From: Streptomyces sp. NBC_00510
Lineage (GTDB): Bacteria > Actinomycetota > Actinomycetes > Streptomycetales > Streptomycetaceae
Direction: 5' to 3'
Length of the DNA: 64,000 bases
Assembly (NCBI GenBank): GCA_036013505.1
Contig: CP107851.1
Coordinates: 5,172,001-5,236,000 of the forward strand
Below, piece after piece: positions 16,776-28,899 of the stretch. A program made the translations under genes and the position numbers. Below the pieces are notes generated by a model. The model saw nothing but the letters and a program-made list of their open reading frames with translations. It did not search any database and was not told the origin of the DNA. How positions within the stretch are numbered: the stretch's first letter is position 1; the number at the start of each line of letters is the position of its first letter.

Positions 16776-17404
16776 AGGATTTCGCTTTCGGTCGCAAGGG
16801 CGTTGAGGGCGGCGGCCGCCAGGGCGCTGCCGCCGCGCCGTCCCCGCACCACCAGGTGCTCCAGGCGCGAGGGGTGCGCGGCCAGGGCGTCCTTGGACTC
16901 GGCGGCGCCGACGAAGCCGACGGGCACGCCGATGACCGCCGCGGGGCGCGGTGCGCCCGCCTCGATCATCTCCAGCAGCCGGAACAGTGAGGTCGGGGCG
17001 TTGCCGACGGCGACGACGGCGCCCTCCAGCCGGTCCCGCCACAGTTCCATCGCGGCGGCGCTGCGCGTGGTGCCGAGTTCGGCGGCGAGCGCCGGGACGG
17101 CGGGGTCGGAGAGGGTGCAGACCACCTCGTTGTCCGCGGGCAGCCGCTTGCGGGTCACGCCGCTGGCGACCATCTGCACGTCGCAGAGGATCGGTGCCCC
17201 GGCGCGCAGCGCGGCGCGCGCGTCCGCGACCACCGAGGGGCTGTAGGCCAGGTCCCGTACGAGGTCGGTCATGCCGCAGGCGTGGATCATGCGGACGGCG
17301 ACCTGCGCCACGTCCGGTGGCAGGCCGTCGAGTTCCGCCTCGGCGCGGATGATGGCAAAGGACTGACGGTAGATCTCCGGTCCGTCCTTCTCGTACGCGA
17401 TCAC
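16772..17404 (-). CDS. cobH: precorrin-8X methylmutase
   Basis: The 210-residue protein begins IAYEKDGPEIYRQSFAIIRAE. It carries AVRMIHACGMTDL, the region holding the family's active-site histidine, followed by GAPILCDVQMVASGVT and AVIGVPVGFVGAAESKDAL. CobH/CbiC moves a methyl group from C11 to C12, converting precorrin-8X to hydrogenobyrinate. The GTG at 17404 overlaps the cobG stop as GTGA, and its own stop overlaps the cobIJ ATG. Length and motifs are fully typical. Confidence 0.93.
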   Translation of the reverse strand: MIAYEKDGPEIYRQSFAIIRAEAELDGLPPDVAQVAVRMIHACGMTDLVRDLAYSPSVVADARAALRAGAPILCDVQMVASGVTRKRLPADNEVVCTLSDPAVPALAAELGTTRSAAAMELWRDRLEGAVVAVGNAPTSLFRLLEMIEAGAPRPAAVIGVPVGFVGAAESKDALAAHPSRLEHLVVRGRRGGSALAAAALNALATESEIL

Positions 17405-18747
17405 GTCGTCCTCGGGGGTGGTGGGGTGCTGGCGCGGCGGGCGGTGTGCAGGGCGGCGGGCAGGTCCGCGGTGACGTCGGCGGGTTCGGCGGGGACGGCG
17501 CCGGCCACGGCGACGCGGTAGCGGCCGTCGGCGCCGGCGACCACGTCGACCCACGAGCCGTCCGGGTGGCCGCAGCGGCGTTCGCAGCCGGAGAAGTGCA
17601 CGGGCAGCAGGCGGTGTGCCGGTTCGGGGGCGGCGTCGCGCAGCGCGGCCCCGGCGTCGGCGCGCACGTCCGCCAGCGACTTGGCGCACCCGGGCCGCCC
17701 GGCGCAGGCGGTCACCCCGCGCCACGGGGAGTCCTCGCCGGTCAGGAACCCGGCCGCGGCCAGGCGCTCCAGCGCCTCTTCGGCGGTTCCTGCCGGGAGG
17801 CCCGGGAGGACGACGCCGCGCCAGGGCGTGACCCGCAGCTCGCCTTCGCCGGAACGTGCCGTCTCCGCGAGGAGCCGCCAGGCCCCGGTGGTGAGCCGCC
17901 CGAGGCGTACGCCCACGGACAGCGCGCAGGTGGTTCCGTCCGGGTGCGGGACGAGACCGAGCCGGGGCGGGCCGCCCGCGGTGGCGTCCGAGGGGCCCGC
18001 GGGAGGGGCGCCCGCCGCGTGCAGCAGCACGGCGAGGGCGGCGCCGTCCGGGTCGATGTCGGTGACGCGCCAGGCACGGGCGCCGCGTTCGGCGGCGAGG
18101 GTGAGGAAGGTCTCCGCGGCGCGCACCGCCCAGCGCGGCGCGTCGCCGGCCGGTACCCGGGCGACGGGCCGTCCGGCGATGCGGAGTTCGGCCGTGGCGG
18201 TGCCGGACCGCGCGATCAATGTCACATCGGCGCCGAGCGCGGCGGTGTCACCGCGGCCGTCGTCGAGGGCGAAGAGGAAGCGGCCGGAGAGCCCCGCGGC
18301 GGCCGGTGAGGCGCACAGCAGGGCGTCCAACTCGCGTATCCAGCCCCGCAGGTCGCCGTGGCCGCGGCCGTCGAGCCCGGCGAGCGGCGAGGCGACGACG
18401 TTGCGGGCCCGTTCGTGGGCCCCCGAGGGCAGCAGTTCCGCCGCACCGAGGAGCGCCGCCAATTCCGCCCCCGCGCCGGGGTCGCGCAGTCCGCGCACCT
18501 GCAGGTTCCCGCGGGAGGTGAGGTCGATGCGGCCGTCGCCGAGGCGGTCCGCGGCGGCCGCCGGCGCGTCTGCCTGACGTATCGTCAGCAGGCCGCCGGG
18601 GATGCGGATCCGGGCCAGCGCACCGTCGTCGGCGGCGTGCAGCCGCAGCGCGCCGGGGCAGGCGTCGTCGCGTCCGCGCCCCGCCGTCGCTGCGGCGAAG
18701 GCGCCGCTCACGGGGGGATCGGAGGGCGACGGCATGGCCGCGAGCAT
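17401..18747 (-). CDS. cobG: precorrin-3B synthase
   Basis: This 448-residue protein belongs to the nitrite/sulfite-reductase-like family. It has two ferredoxin-like halves and a C-terminal cluster site, TACAGRPGC then HFSGCERRCGHP. The four cysteines of these two segments would hold a 4Fe-4S centre. CobG uses molecular oxygen to hydroxylate precorrin-3A, so the pathway is of the oxygen-dependent type. Start choice is uncertain: ATGs at 18747 and 18735 are both possible and neither has a good ribosome site. It is the first gene of the cobG-cobH-cobIJ unit, diverging from the riboswitch-controlled cobN. Confidence 0.9.
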   Translation of the reverse strand: MLAAMPSPSDPPVSGAFAAATAGRGRDDACPGALRLHAADDGALARIRIPGGLLTIRQADAPAAAADRLGDGRIDLTSRGNLQVRGLRDPGAGAELAALLGAAELLPSGAHERARNVVASPLAGLDGRGHGDLRGWIRELDALLCASPAAAGLSGRFLFALDDGRGDTAALGADVTLIARSGTATAELRIAGRPVARVPAGDAPRWAVRAAETFLTLAAERGARAWRVTDIDPDGAALAVLLHAAGAPPAGPSDATAGGPPRLGLVPHPDGTTCALSVGVRLGRLTTGAWRLLAETARSGEGELRVTPWRGVVLPGLPAGTAEEALERLAAAGFLTGEDSPWRGVTACAGRPGCAKSLADVRADAGAALRDAAPEPAHRLLPVHFSGCERRCGHPDGSWVDVVAGADGRYRVAVAGAVPAEPADVTADLPAALHTARRASTPPPPRTT

Positions 18748-18805
18748 ACCCGCGGGGTACTCGGGGACGTACGGGCCGCGGGGCCCGTGCGAGCGGCCCA
18801 GCGCT

Positions 18806-18811
18806 TACTAT
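18806..18811 (+). promoter_or_regulatory. -10 box upstream of the cobalamin riboswitch
   Basis: TACTAT is a good main-sigma -10 match and is placed so that transcription would begin near 18818, just before the first paired segment of the riboswitch. No clear -35 hexamer was found at 17-18 bp. Confidence 0.4.
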
Positions 18812-18817
18812 GCTGCG

Positions 18818-18975
18818 CGGGCAGGTCACCCAGCCGCGCCCACGCCATCGACGGCATCAGCGGAGGAAACCGGTGCGATTCCGGTGCGGTCCCGCCACTG
18901 TCACCGGGGGCCGGCGTGCGAACGCCGGGCCCCGGGAGCCAGGAACTCCCGCCGTCCTCCACCGGCCCGGGGCGC
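18818..18975 (+). ncRNA. cobalamin riboswitch in the cobN leader
   Basis: The leader carries the conserved core of the adenosylcobalamin riboswitch. GGAAACCGGTGCGATTCC starts at 18865, is continued by GGTGCGGTCCCGCCACTGT, and the B12 box AGCCAGGAACTC lies at 18937-18948. Between them a CCGGCGT-GCGA-ACGCCGG hairpin fills the variable arm. The ribosome site of cobN (CGAGGAAGG, about 18982-18990) lies just downstream of the aptamer. Bound cobalamin probably hides it or stops transcription, lowering CobN when the vitamin is plentiful. No plain intrinsic terminator is visible, so translational control is favoured. Exact 5' and 3' edges are estimates. Confidence 0.93.
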
Positions 18976-19000
18976 GGACCCCGAGGAAGGCACGCCTGAC

Positions 19001-22627
<3,627 letters not shown>

Positions 22628-22645
22628 CGGCCCCGGACACGCCTC

Positions 22646-22676
22646 GGGCCCGCCTCCCGGAGGGGACGGCGGGCCC
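22646..22676. terminator. hairpin terminator between convergent genes
   Basis: GGGCCCGCC (22646-22654) pairs perfectly with GGCGGGCCC (22668-22676); a CTCC/GGAG pair can form inside the 13-nt loop. It lies 19 bp after cobN and 20 bp before the end of the opposing FG-GAP gene, so it can serve both strands. No T-run follows, as is usual in Streptomyces. Confidence 0.65.
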
Positions 22677-22695
22677 AGGGCGCCGTGGACGGGTC

Positions 22696-24144
22696 TCAGT
22701 TGGCGAAGTTCGCGCCCACTCGGGGAGAGCCGGTCAGGGAGACGCCGAGCGTGCCGGAGAAGGCCTTGGCGCCGGTCGTGGCGATCTTCGAGCCGTTGGA
22801 GAGCAGCACGGTGACGTTGCCGTCGCCACCGTTCTCCCCGATGGCGTCGACGGTCAGGTCGGCCTTGCCGTCACCGTTGACGTCGTCGAGGTGGACCTCG
22901 GTGCCGAAGCCGTCGTAGTTCTCGTTGCCGCCCGGGACCCCGGCGGTGTCCTGGGAGAAGAGCTGGGTGCCGCTGGTGGTGTTGAGGCCGTTGGGCGAGC
23001 CGTAGAGGACGGTGACGGTGCCGGCGTCCTTGTACACGCCGAGGTCCTCGCCCGGGGCGCCCACCGCCAGGTCCTGGAAGCCGTCGCCGTTGACGTCGCC
23101 GAGGTGCAGCTCCAGGCCGAAGCTGTCGCCGGTCTCCGAGCCGCCCGGCACGTTCCCCGTCTCCTGGCTGATGGAGGTGGCGCTGCCCGGGCCCGAGGCG
23201 TTGCCGTAGATGATCCGGACCTTGCCGCCCTTGACCGATCCGGGGACGCCGGAGGTGGCGTCCCAGTCGACGCCGATCACGATGTCGCCGTAGGAGTCGC
23301 CGTTGACGTCGCCGATCGCGGTGATGACGCCCGCCTGGAGCTTCACCGCGGCCGAGGCGACGAGACCGGACGCGGAGCCCGGGACGTAGTAGTTGGCGTT
23401 CCAGCCGTGCGCGCTGGTGGTCTCGTAACCGTCGACGACGAGATCGACCCTGCCGTCGCCGTTGACCTCGCCCGCGGTGAGGTTGAGCGGGCCGGCGTCG
23501 CTGCCCGAGTGGATCGGGGCCTTGACCGTGTAGCGGCCTCCGTAACCGCTGCTGGTGATCCCGCCCTTGTACACGTAGACGCTGCTCGAGGACGAGCCGA
23601 TGGCCAGGTCGTCCTTGCCGTCGCCGTCGAAGTCGCCGGCGGCGAGCGCCTTGCCCCAGCGGTGGCCCTTGGCGGGGGCGGGGTCGGCGATGTTGGTGCC
23701 GCCGGTCAGGCCGCCGGCCGAGCCCCAGAGGACGGTGACGGTGCCGCTGTCGGCGCCGGCGGTGAGGTCCTCGCGGGAGGAGCCGACGGCGAGGTCGGTG
23801 TAACCGTCCGCGTTGAAGTCGCCGCCGGCACTCGTCCAGCCGAAGGCGTCCCCGGTCTCGGCGGAGCCGGGCACGCCGGCGGTGTTCTGGCTGACGGTCT
23901 TGCGGTGGGTCGCGGAGAGGCCGGAGGCCGAGCCGTACATGGCGACGATCTGGCCGGCGCCCTTCTTGCCGTTGACGTAGGCGTCTCCGGCGGAGAAGGC
24001 GACGTCGGCGTAGCCGTCGCCGTTGAAGTCGGCCTTGTGGCCGGTGCCGGTCGCGGAGGCGGTGCCCGTCGACATCGCCAGCAGGCCGCCGGTGAGGGCG
24101 GCCGCGGCGGTGGCCGCGAGGGTGATGCGTATGCGCTGGTGCAT
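22696..24144 (-). CDS. secreted FG-GAP repeat (beta-propeller) protein
   Basis: The 482-residue product has a signal peptide (MHQRIRITLAATAAAALTGG, cleavage near SASA about residue 32). Seven FG-GAP blades follow, each with a calcium-binding DxNxDGxxD loop: DFNGDGYADV, DFNADGYTDL, DFDGDGKDDL, EVNGDGRVDL, DVNGDSYGDI, DVNGDGFQDL and DVNGDGKADL. A seven-bladed integrin-alpha-like propeller is therefore expected. The ATG at 24144 is preceded by AGGAG; a start 15 codons upstream is less likely. The protein is exported, but its ligand or partner is unknown. The fifth blade carries Ser instead of Gly in its loop. Confidence 0.85.
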   Translation of the reverse strand: MHQRIRITLAATAAAALTGGLLAMSTGTASATGTGHKADFNGDGYADVAFSAGDAYVNGKKGAGQIVAMYGSASGLSATHRKTVSQNTAGVPGSAETGDAFGWTSAGGDFNADGYTDLAVGSSREDLTAGADSGTVTVLWGSAGGLTGGTNIADPAPAKGHRWGKALAAGDFDGDGKDDLAIGSSSSSVYVYKGGITSSGYGGRYTVKAPIHSGSDAGPLNLTAGEVNGDGRVDLVVDGYETTSAHGWNANYYVPGSASGLVASAAVKLQAGVITAIGDVNGDSYGDIVIGVDWDATSGVPGSVKGGKVRIIYGNASGPGSATSISQETGNVPGGSETGDSFGLELHLGDVNGDGFQDLAVGAPGEDLGVYKDAGTVTVLYGSPNGLNTTSGTQLFSQDTAGVPGGNENYDGFGTEVHLDDVNGDGKADLTVDAIGENGGDGNVTVLLSNGSKIATTGAKAFSGTLGVSLTGSPRVGANFAN

Positions 24145-24375
24145 GCGGCTGTTCTCCTGTGCATGCGGGGGCACCTGGGGGGCGCCCACGGTCTGTGGTG
24201 TGCTGCGCGCCCTGTTCCCCCGGTGTTCACCGGGGCGCAGTGTCGCGTTGGCGTATCCCAGACTCGCGGCGGCACGGGGAGGTTGCGGGGGAGCGGGAAG
24301 TTTCTCGTGTGATTTTCGAGGTGCGCGGTGCGGGATGCGCGGTGCGAGGTGCGCCCGCGGGCCGCGGTGATGGCG

Positions 24376-25104
24376 TCACCCGATGGTCGGCGCCGCCGAG
24401 GGCGAGGGCGGCGCGGCCGAGGGGTTGACGACGAGCGTCGGCTCGCCCGGGACGGGTGTCGGCGCGATCAGGTCCTTGGGGTCCGTGGTCGGACTGGCGG
24501 TGGTCTGCGCGACGATCGTCGGGAAGTCCACCAGCCCGGTCCGCTCCATGACGGTGATGTGGTCCAGCACGGTGTCGTTGGCCTGGTCGGCCAGCTGCCG
24601 CACGAGGCTGTTCATGGTCGTGGAGCGGACCTTGGCGATCGTGTTGAAGATCTGGCCGTGGGTCAGCCGCAGGATGTTGGCGAGCTTGCTGTCGAAGTCG
24701 CCCCCGGAGGCGGAGGACAGGGTGCCGAGGAAGCCCATCTGCTGCGGCGTGGGCTGGTTGGGCAGCGGTATGCCGAGCTGCGCGGCCACCGTGCGGTCGG
24801 CGCTGTCCAGTGCGGTGTGCCCGTCGATGAGGTGCCGCCCGGCGGTCTTGACCGCCTGCGTGGTGCCCTTCTGCTCCGCCATCTGCCCGGCGGGGAACTC
24901 CCACAGCCCGGCGAGCCGCACCTTGACGACGAATTCCCGGTCGAGGGGGGTCAGCGGCCCGTACGGGGTGGTCACCGCCTGCACCTCGGGGGAGGACGCC
25001 GCGACGTTCGCCCCGGACATCGCCGGGTACACGAGCGCGGCGATCGTGCACACCAGCGCTCCGGTGACCAGGGCGGTCCCCGCCGTGAACCGGTTGGCCT
25101 TCAT
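24376..25104 (-). CDS. exported DUF4142 protein
   Basis: The 242-residue product has an N-terminal signal or anchor helix (about residues 8-30). It continues with LTPLDREFVVKVRLAGLWEFPAGQMAEQK, HLIDGHTALDSADRTVAAQLGIPLP and a second helical pair. This is the ferritin-like four-helix arrangement of DUF4142 (first part of each motif quoted). A Pro/Ser/Ala-rich tail of about 45 residues follows. Function is unknown. A good ribosome site (AGGAGG) precedes the ATG. The 231 bp between it and the FG-GAP gene contain a CCCCGGTG-TT-CACCGGGG hairpin at about 24219-24237. Confidence 0.75.
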   Translation of the reverse strand: MKANRFTAGTALVTGALVCTIAALVYPAMSGANVAASSPEVQAVTTPYGPLTPLDREFVVKVRLAGLWEFPAGQMAEQKGTTQAVKTAGRHLIDGHTALDSADRTVAAQLGIPLPNQPTPQQMGFLGTLSSASGGDFDSKLANILRLTHGQIFNTIAKVRSTTMNSLVRQLADQANDTVLDHITVMERTGLVDFPTIVAQTTASPTTDPKDLIAPTPVPGEPTLVVNPSAAPPSPSAAPTIG

Positions 25105-25213
25105 GGCGCCTCCTGGGTCGGGATTCGTACGCGCTTCCGGACCGTAGGGCCCGTCGCGGCGCGGCGGTACTCCTGCGCGGTTTCCCTGAGCGCGGGCGGT
25201 GGTTGTTGGTACG

Positions 25214-25243
25214 GTGCAAACTTTCGCCTGTGCAACGGAAAGT
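25214..25243. promoter_or_regulatory. candidate operator between divergent genes
   Basis: GTGCAA occurs twice with 16-bp phasing (25214-25219 and 25230-25235), and ACTTTC (25220-25225) is mirrored by GAAAGT (25238-25243). The cluster sits in the 234-bp region between the DUF4142 gene and the thioesterase gene, so a bound regulator could affect both. No regulator gene is adjacent. Confidence 0.3.
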
Positions 25244-25338
25244 GCCCGGGGCGGCGCGGGGCATGTCTCCCCCCGGTCTTGGGCGGGGCGACGGTTCCCC
25301 GTAACGCGGACGTCGGCCGGCGGCGCGAGCCTGGGCGC

Positions 25339-25803
25339 ATGGACGCCACCGCGCTGGCACGTTCCCTACTGGAACCGGTACCGGCCCACCGGACCGCCGG
25401 GATCCAGGTGCTGCGGGCCGGGGACTGCGCCGCCGAGGTGGCGCTGGACACCCCGCACGGGCTGACCAACGTGATCGGCAGCCTGCACTCCAGCGGGCTG
25501 ATCGCCCTGCTCGACGCGGCGGGCCTGGCCGCGGTGATCGGCGCGGTCGAGGCCCCCGGGGAGTTCGACGGCGTGGTGCCGCTCGGGGCCGCCGCGACGG
25601 TGGAGTTCCTGGCCCCGGCACGCGGCCGGCTGGTGGCCTCCTGCGCGCTGGGCGAGTCCGCGCGGCGCACGCTGCGGGGCGTGCTGTCCGGGGACGGCGA
25701 CCGGGCACGGCTGGCGACGGTCGCGGAGATCAGGGACGCGACGGACACCGTGGTGTGCCGCGGGGGCTTCGACTGGAGCGTCCGCCGGGTCCGCCGCGCC
25801 TGA
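25339..25803 (+). CDS. hotdog-fold thioesterase-like protein (DUF4442/YiiD type)
   Basis: This 154-residue protein has hotdog-fold features. GLTNVIGSLHSSGLIALLDAAGL forms the central helix region in place of the usual hotdog helix, and VVPLGAAATVEFLAPARGRLVASCAL forms the strand core (both abbreviated). It ends in a typical VVCRGGFDWSVRR strand. Members are annotated as acyl-CoA thioesterases or DUF4442; the substrate is unknown. The ATG has only a weak ribosome site. It is transcribed away from the DUF4142 gene, with a possible operator between them. Confidence 0.65.
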   Translation: MDATALARSLLEPVPAHRTAGIQVLRAGDCAAEVALDTPHGLTNVIGSLHSSGLIALLDAAGLAAVIGAVEAPGEFDGVVPLGAAATVEFLAPARGRLVASCALGESARRTLRGVLSGDGDRARLATVAEIRDATDTVVCRGGFDWSVRRVRRA

Positions 25804-25918
25804 CCGGGAAACGCCCGGCGAACATCTGACGGCAGGACAGGGAAGGCGCCGCCGGGGCCCCGGCGGCGCCGTACGGTGACCGCACTGCAGGAGAGATCAC
25901 CGGGGAGCGGGGCGAGAG

Positions 25919-27448
25919 GTGGGCGACTGGCTGAGCGCCGACAACGTGGTGGCGGTGCTGACCGCGCTGCTCGGTCTGGTGGTCTCCGTCGGCGTGGTCT
26001 GGTACGAGCGCCGCGTCCCGCGCCGGCGGCGCATCGGCTACCGCGTCCAGATGGACACCCCCATCGGCAGCGACGACCCCGACGGCGGGGGCGGCGGCCG
26101 CAGCGTACGGCTCGGGCTCTTCAACGACCTCCCCGACATGTCGGACGCCACGCTCGTCCTGATCCGGGTCGAGAACGACGGCGGCGAGGCCGTCACCGAC
26201 ACCGACTACACCAACCGCGACCCGGACCGCGCGCTCACCGTCGTCTTCGCGGGCCGCACGGTCCGGGGCGTGGCCGTCACCGAGGCCGACGCCGGGCCGC
26301 TGATGGACCACTTCGCCCCCGCGGGGGACACCGGCGGCGTACGGCACCAGGGCAACGTGATCCACCTGCCCCGGGTCCCCCTCAACCGGGGCCAGCACTT
26401 CAAGCTGCTCGTGCTGCTCACCGGCGGCCACGTCGGCGGCGGCGTCCGGGTCACCGGCGGCGTCCGCGACGGCGTGGTGGTCCCCAACAAGGCCATGCCG
26501 GTGGACGCCAAACCACCGCTGTTCAGCCGGGCCGCCCGGTGGATCACCATCCTGCTCACCCTCTGCGTGACCGTCCTGGCCGGCATCATCGTCGTCCGCG
26601 AGGACCCGCCGCCGCCCATCGGCTGCGCCGCCGGACGGCTCACCGTCACCGGCTCCACGGCCTTCGCCCCGGTCATGGACGAACTCGCCCGCCGCTACGC
26701 CGAGGACTGCCCCGACGCGAGGATCACGGTCGACGCGCACGGCAGCAACGAGGGCGTCCGTGAACTCGCCGACACCGGGGCCTCCGGCGTCGTCGCCCTC
26801 TCCGACGGCCCCAAGCCGGACGGCGAGCCGCGCCTGGAGGAGAACCGCGTCGCCGTCTCCGCCTTCGCGCTGGTCGTCAACGACGACGTCCCGGTCCGGG
26901 ACCTGACCGTCGAGCAGATACGTCGCGTGTACAGCGGGTCCGTCGTCAACTGGAGGCAACTGGGCGGCCCCGACCTGCCCGTCCTCCTCGTCAGCCGCAA
27001 CGCCGACTCCGGCACCCGCGACCTGTTCCGCCGCCACATCCTCGGCGGCCACGGCGAGCCCGCCTTCACCTCGCGCGACTGCCGCACCCGCAACTCCCCC
27101 GAGGACAAGGCCATCCGCTGCGAGCTGGACAGCACGGAACAGGTCCTCAAGACCGTCGCCCGCCTCCCCGGCGCCATCGGCTACGGCGAACTGCGCGCCG
27201 CCACGGCCTCCCAGGGCCTGCACACCCTGAGCATCAACGGCCGCACCCCCACCCCTGCCGCCATCGGTGACAGCAGCTACCCCTTCACGGAGATCGAGTA
27301 CGCCTACACCTACGACCGCCCCGCCACGGGCTCGCTCGCCGCGAGCTTCCTCACCTACATGATCCGCGGCGCCGGCCAGGACGTCGTCAAGTCCCACGGC
27401 CACCTCCCCTGCTACAGCCCCGAAGGCCTGGAACGCTGCCGCCGCTGA
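25919..27448 (+). CDS. two-helix membrane protein with an outer PstS-like binding domain
   Basis: The 509-residue product has an N-terminal membrane helix (about 9-28), then a basic YERRVPRRRRIGYR stop-transfer segment. A beta-rich domain of about 165 residues follows, then a second membrane helix (207-226). The C-terminal 270 residues resemble a phosphate-type substrate-binding protein, with LTVTGSTAFAPVMDELARRY, DAHGSNEGVREL, VVALSDGP, VSRNADSGTRDLF and GAIGYGE. The charge pattern places the binding domain outside and the middle domain inside. No ABC permease or ATPase is adjacent. It may sense phosphate or another anion instead of feeding a transporter. The GTG start is weakly supported. 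Confidence 0.75.
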   Translation: MGDWLSADNVVAVLTALLGLVVSVGVVWYERRVPRRRRIGYRVQMDTPIGSDDPDGGGGGRSVRLGLFNDLPDMSDATLVLIRVENDGGEAVTDTDYTNRDPDRALTVVFAGRTVRGVAVTEADAGPLMDHFAPAGDTGGVRHQGNVIHLPRVPLNRGQHFKLLVLLTGGHVGGGVRVTGGVRDGVVVPNKAMPVDAKPPLFSRAARWITILLTLCVTVLAGIIVVREDPPPPIGCAAGRLTVTGSTAFAPVMDELARRYAEDCPDARITVDAHGSNEGVRELADTGASGVVALSDGPKPDGEPRLEENRVAVSAFALVVNDDVPVRDLTVEQIRRVYSGSVVNWRQLGGPDLPVLLVSRNADSGTRDLFRRHILGGHGEPAFTSRDCRTRNSPEDKAIRCELDSTEQVLKTVARLPGAIGYGELRAATASQGLHTLSINGRTPTPAAIGDSSYPFTEIEYAYTYDRPATGSLAASFLTYMIRGAGQDVVKSHGHLPCYSPEGLERCRR

Positions 27449-27747
27449 CGTAGGGCACCGCGAGACCCACCGGGTGCCGTTGACGACCAGATGGGCGCAG
27501 GCCTTGCCGAAGAGGGGCAGGGGCTGTGGGGCGTTGTTGCGCAGGGGGTCGATCGTGCACCCGGCGTGCGCCTTCCCCGGGGACGTCCGGGACGTGCGGT
27601 TGCTGGTGTCGGCGTACGTGAAGTCGATGTGCCAGTTGCAGAAGCCGCGTGTGAGGGCGGCCGCGAAGGCAACGTGCAGCCGATGGGGATCTTCACGGTG
27701 GCACCGCCGACGCCGTACTCGAGGGCCGAGACGGGGGTGGTGCCCAC
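27449..27747 (-). pseudogene. remnant of a small secreted cysteine-containing protein gene
   Basis: On the minus strand a GTG at 27747 opens TPVSALEYGVGGATVKIPIGCTL. The next frame continues with FCNWHIDFTYADTSNRTSRT, AGCTIDPLRNNAPQPLPLFG and KACAHLVVNGTRWVSRC, then runs without a stop into the end of the PstS-like gene. I recall intact Streptomyces secreted proteins with this order of motifs (GVGGATVKIPAGC, FCNWHIDF, YGKACA, YVNG). The segment joining the two blocks is shortened and out of frame, the signal peptide is missing and the stop is lost. It is a decayed gene of unknown function, truncated at the junction with its neighbour. Confidence 0.6.
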
Positions 27748-27933
27748 GGCCGTGGTTGTGGCCGGGGCGCCGCTTCACCCCCATCGTGTGATCTTGAAGC
27801 ACGCCGGGGCACGGGAGATGGACCGGTGTACGTCATGTGGGGTTCGCCGGGGCGTGGGGCGGGGTGGCAGGGGGCGGCGTTACGGTGGGAAAGGCGTACG
27901 CCCGTTCCCGCGGACCCGGAGGTGAGAGGCGGC
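27748..27933. other. intergenic DNA upstream of ppk2
   Basis: No gene was found here. It contains the probable ppk2 promoter: TACGGT at 27881-27886 is a possible -10 box, and the ribosome site GGAGG at 27918-27922 lies 11 nt before the ATG. The left part may once have encoded the signal peptide of the dead gene to its left. Confidence 0.4.
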
Positions 27934-28830
27934 ATGACGACGCTCCCGCACCCCGCGGACCTGGATCTGCTCGCCGGGATGCAGGTCGACTACACCGACC
28001 AGGACGACCCCGTGCTGATCCGGCCGGACGGCAGCCCGGTCGAGACGTGGCGCGAGAACTACCCGTACTCCTTCCGCATGGAGCGCAAGGAGTACGAGTG
28101 GCACAAGCGGCTGCAGCAGATAGAGCTGCTGAAGCTGCAGAGCTGGATCAAGGAGACCGGCCGGCGGCTGGTGATCGTCTTCGAGGGGCGCGACGCGGCC
28201 GGCAAGGGCGGGACGATCAAGCGGTTCACCGAGCACCTGAACCCGCGCGGGGCGCGGGTGGTGGCGCTGGAGAAGCCGACCGAGCGTGAGCGCGGGCAGT
28301 GGTACTTCCAGCGGTACGTGGAGCACCTGCCGACCGCGGGGGAGATCGTGCTCTTCGACCGGTCCTGGTACAACCGGGCCGGCGTGGAGCGGGTCATGGG
28401 CTTCTGCACGGAGGACGAGTACCAGCGGTTCATGCGGCAGGCACCCGCCTTCGAGCGGATGCTCGTGGACGACGGCATCGACCTGGTGAAGTTCTGGTTC
28501 TCCGTGTCGCGCGACGAGCAGCGGACCCGCTTCACGATCCGCCAGGTCGACCCGGTGCGGCAGTGGAAGCTCAGCCCGATGGACCTGGCCTCCCTGGACC
28601 GGTGGGACGACTACACCGAGGCCAAGGTCACGATGTTCCGGGAGACCGACACCGAGCAGGCGCCCTGGACGGTGGTGAAGAGCAACGACAAGAAGCGGGC
28701 CCGCGTGGAGGCGATGCGCACCGTGCTGGGCCGCTTCGACTACGGCGACAAGGACGAGGAGGTCGTGGGCGTGCCCGACCCGAGGATCGTCGGTGCCGCC
28801 GCGAACCTGCTCGAGGCCGGCGAGGCCTGA
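27934..28830 (+). CDS. ppk2: polyphosphate kinase 2
   Basis: The 298-residue protein has the PPK2 P-loop fold. Walker A is VFEGRDAAGKGGTIKRF, Walker B is VLFDRSWYNRAGVERVMGF, and a lid segment has FWFSVSRDEQRTRF; SPMDLASLDRWDDYTEAK and TVVKSNDKKRAR follow as in the family. It transfers phosphate between polyphosphate and nucleotides, usually making ATP or GTP from the diphosphate. The length and single domain match one-domain PPK2 enzymes. The first 50 residues precede the conserved core and vary between members. A long inverted repeat follows the stop codon. Confidence 0.92.
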   Translation: MTTLPHPADLDLLAGMQVDYTDQDDPVLIRPDGSPVETWRENYPYSFRMERKEYEWHKRLQQIELLKLQSWIKETGRRLVIVFEGRDAAGKGGTIKRFTEHLNPRGARVVALEKPTERERGQWYFQRYVEHLPTAGEIVLFDRSWYNRAGVERVMGFCTEDEYQRFMRQAPAFERMLVDDGIDLVKFWFSVSRDEQRTRFTIRQVDPVRQWKLSPMDLASLDRWDDYTEAKVTMFRETDTEQAPWTVVKSNDKKRARVEAMRTVLGRFDYGDKDEEVVGVPDPRIVGAAANLLEAGEA

Positions 28831-28855
28831 GCCTTCGCCCCGGCGCGGGCGTGGT

Positions 28856-28899
28856 GGATGATCCGTCCATTCCCGGCTCCTGATCGGGACGGATCATCC
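28856..28899 (+). terminator. long hairpin between ppk2 and the permease operon
   Basis: GGATGATCCGTCC (28856-28868) is perfectly complementary to GGACGGATCATCC (28887-28899), and an inner CCCG/CGGG pair extends the stem. It starts 26 bp after the ppk2 stop and lies 130 bp before the permease start. It could terminate ppk2 transcription or act as an operator or leader element for the permease-cyclase operon. Confidence 0.55.
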
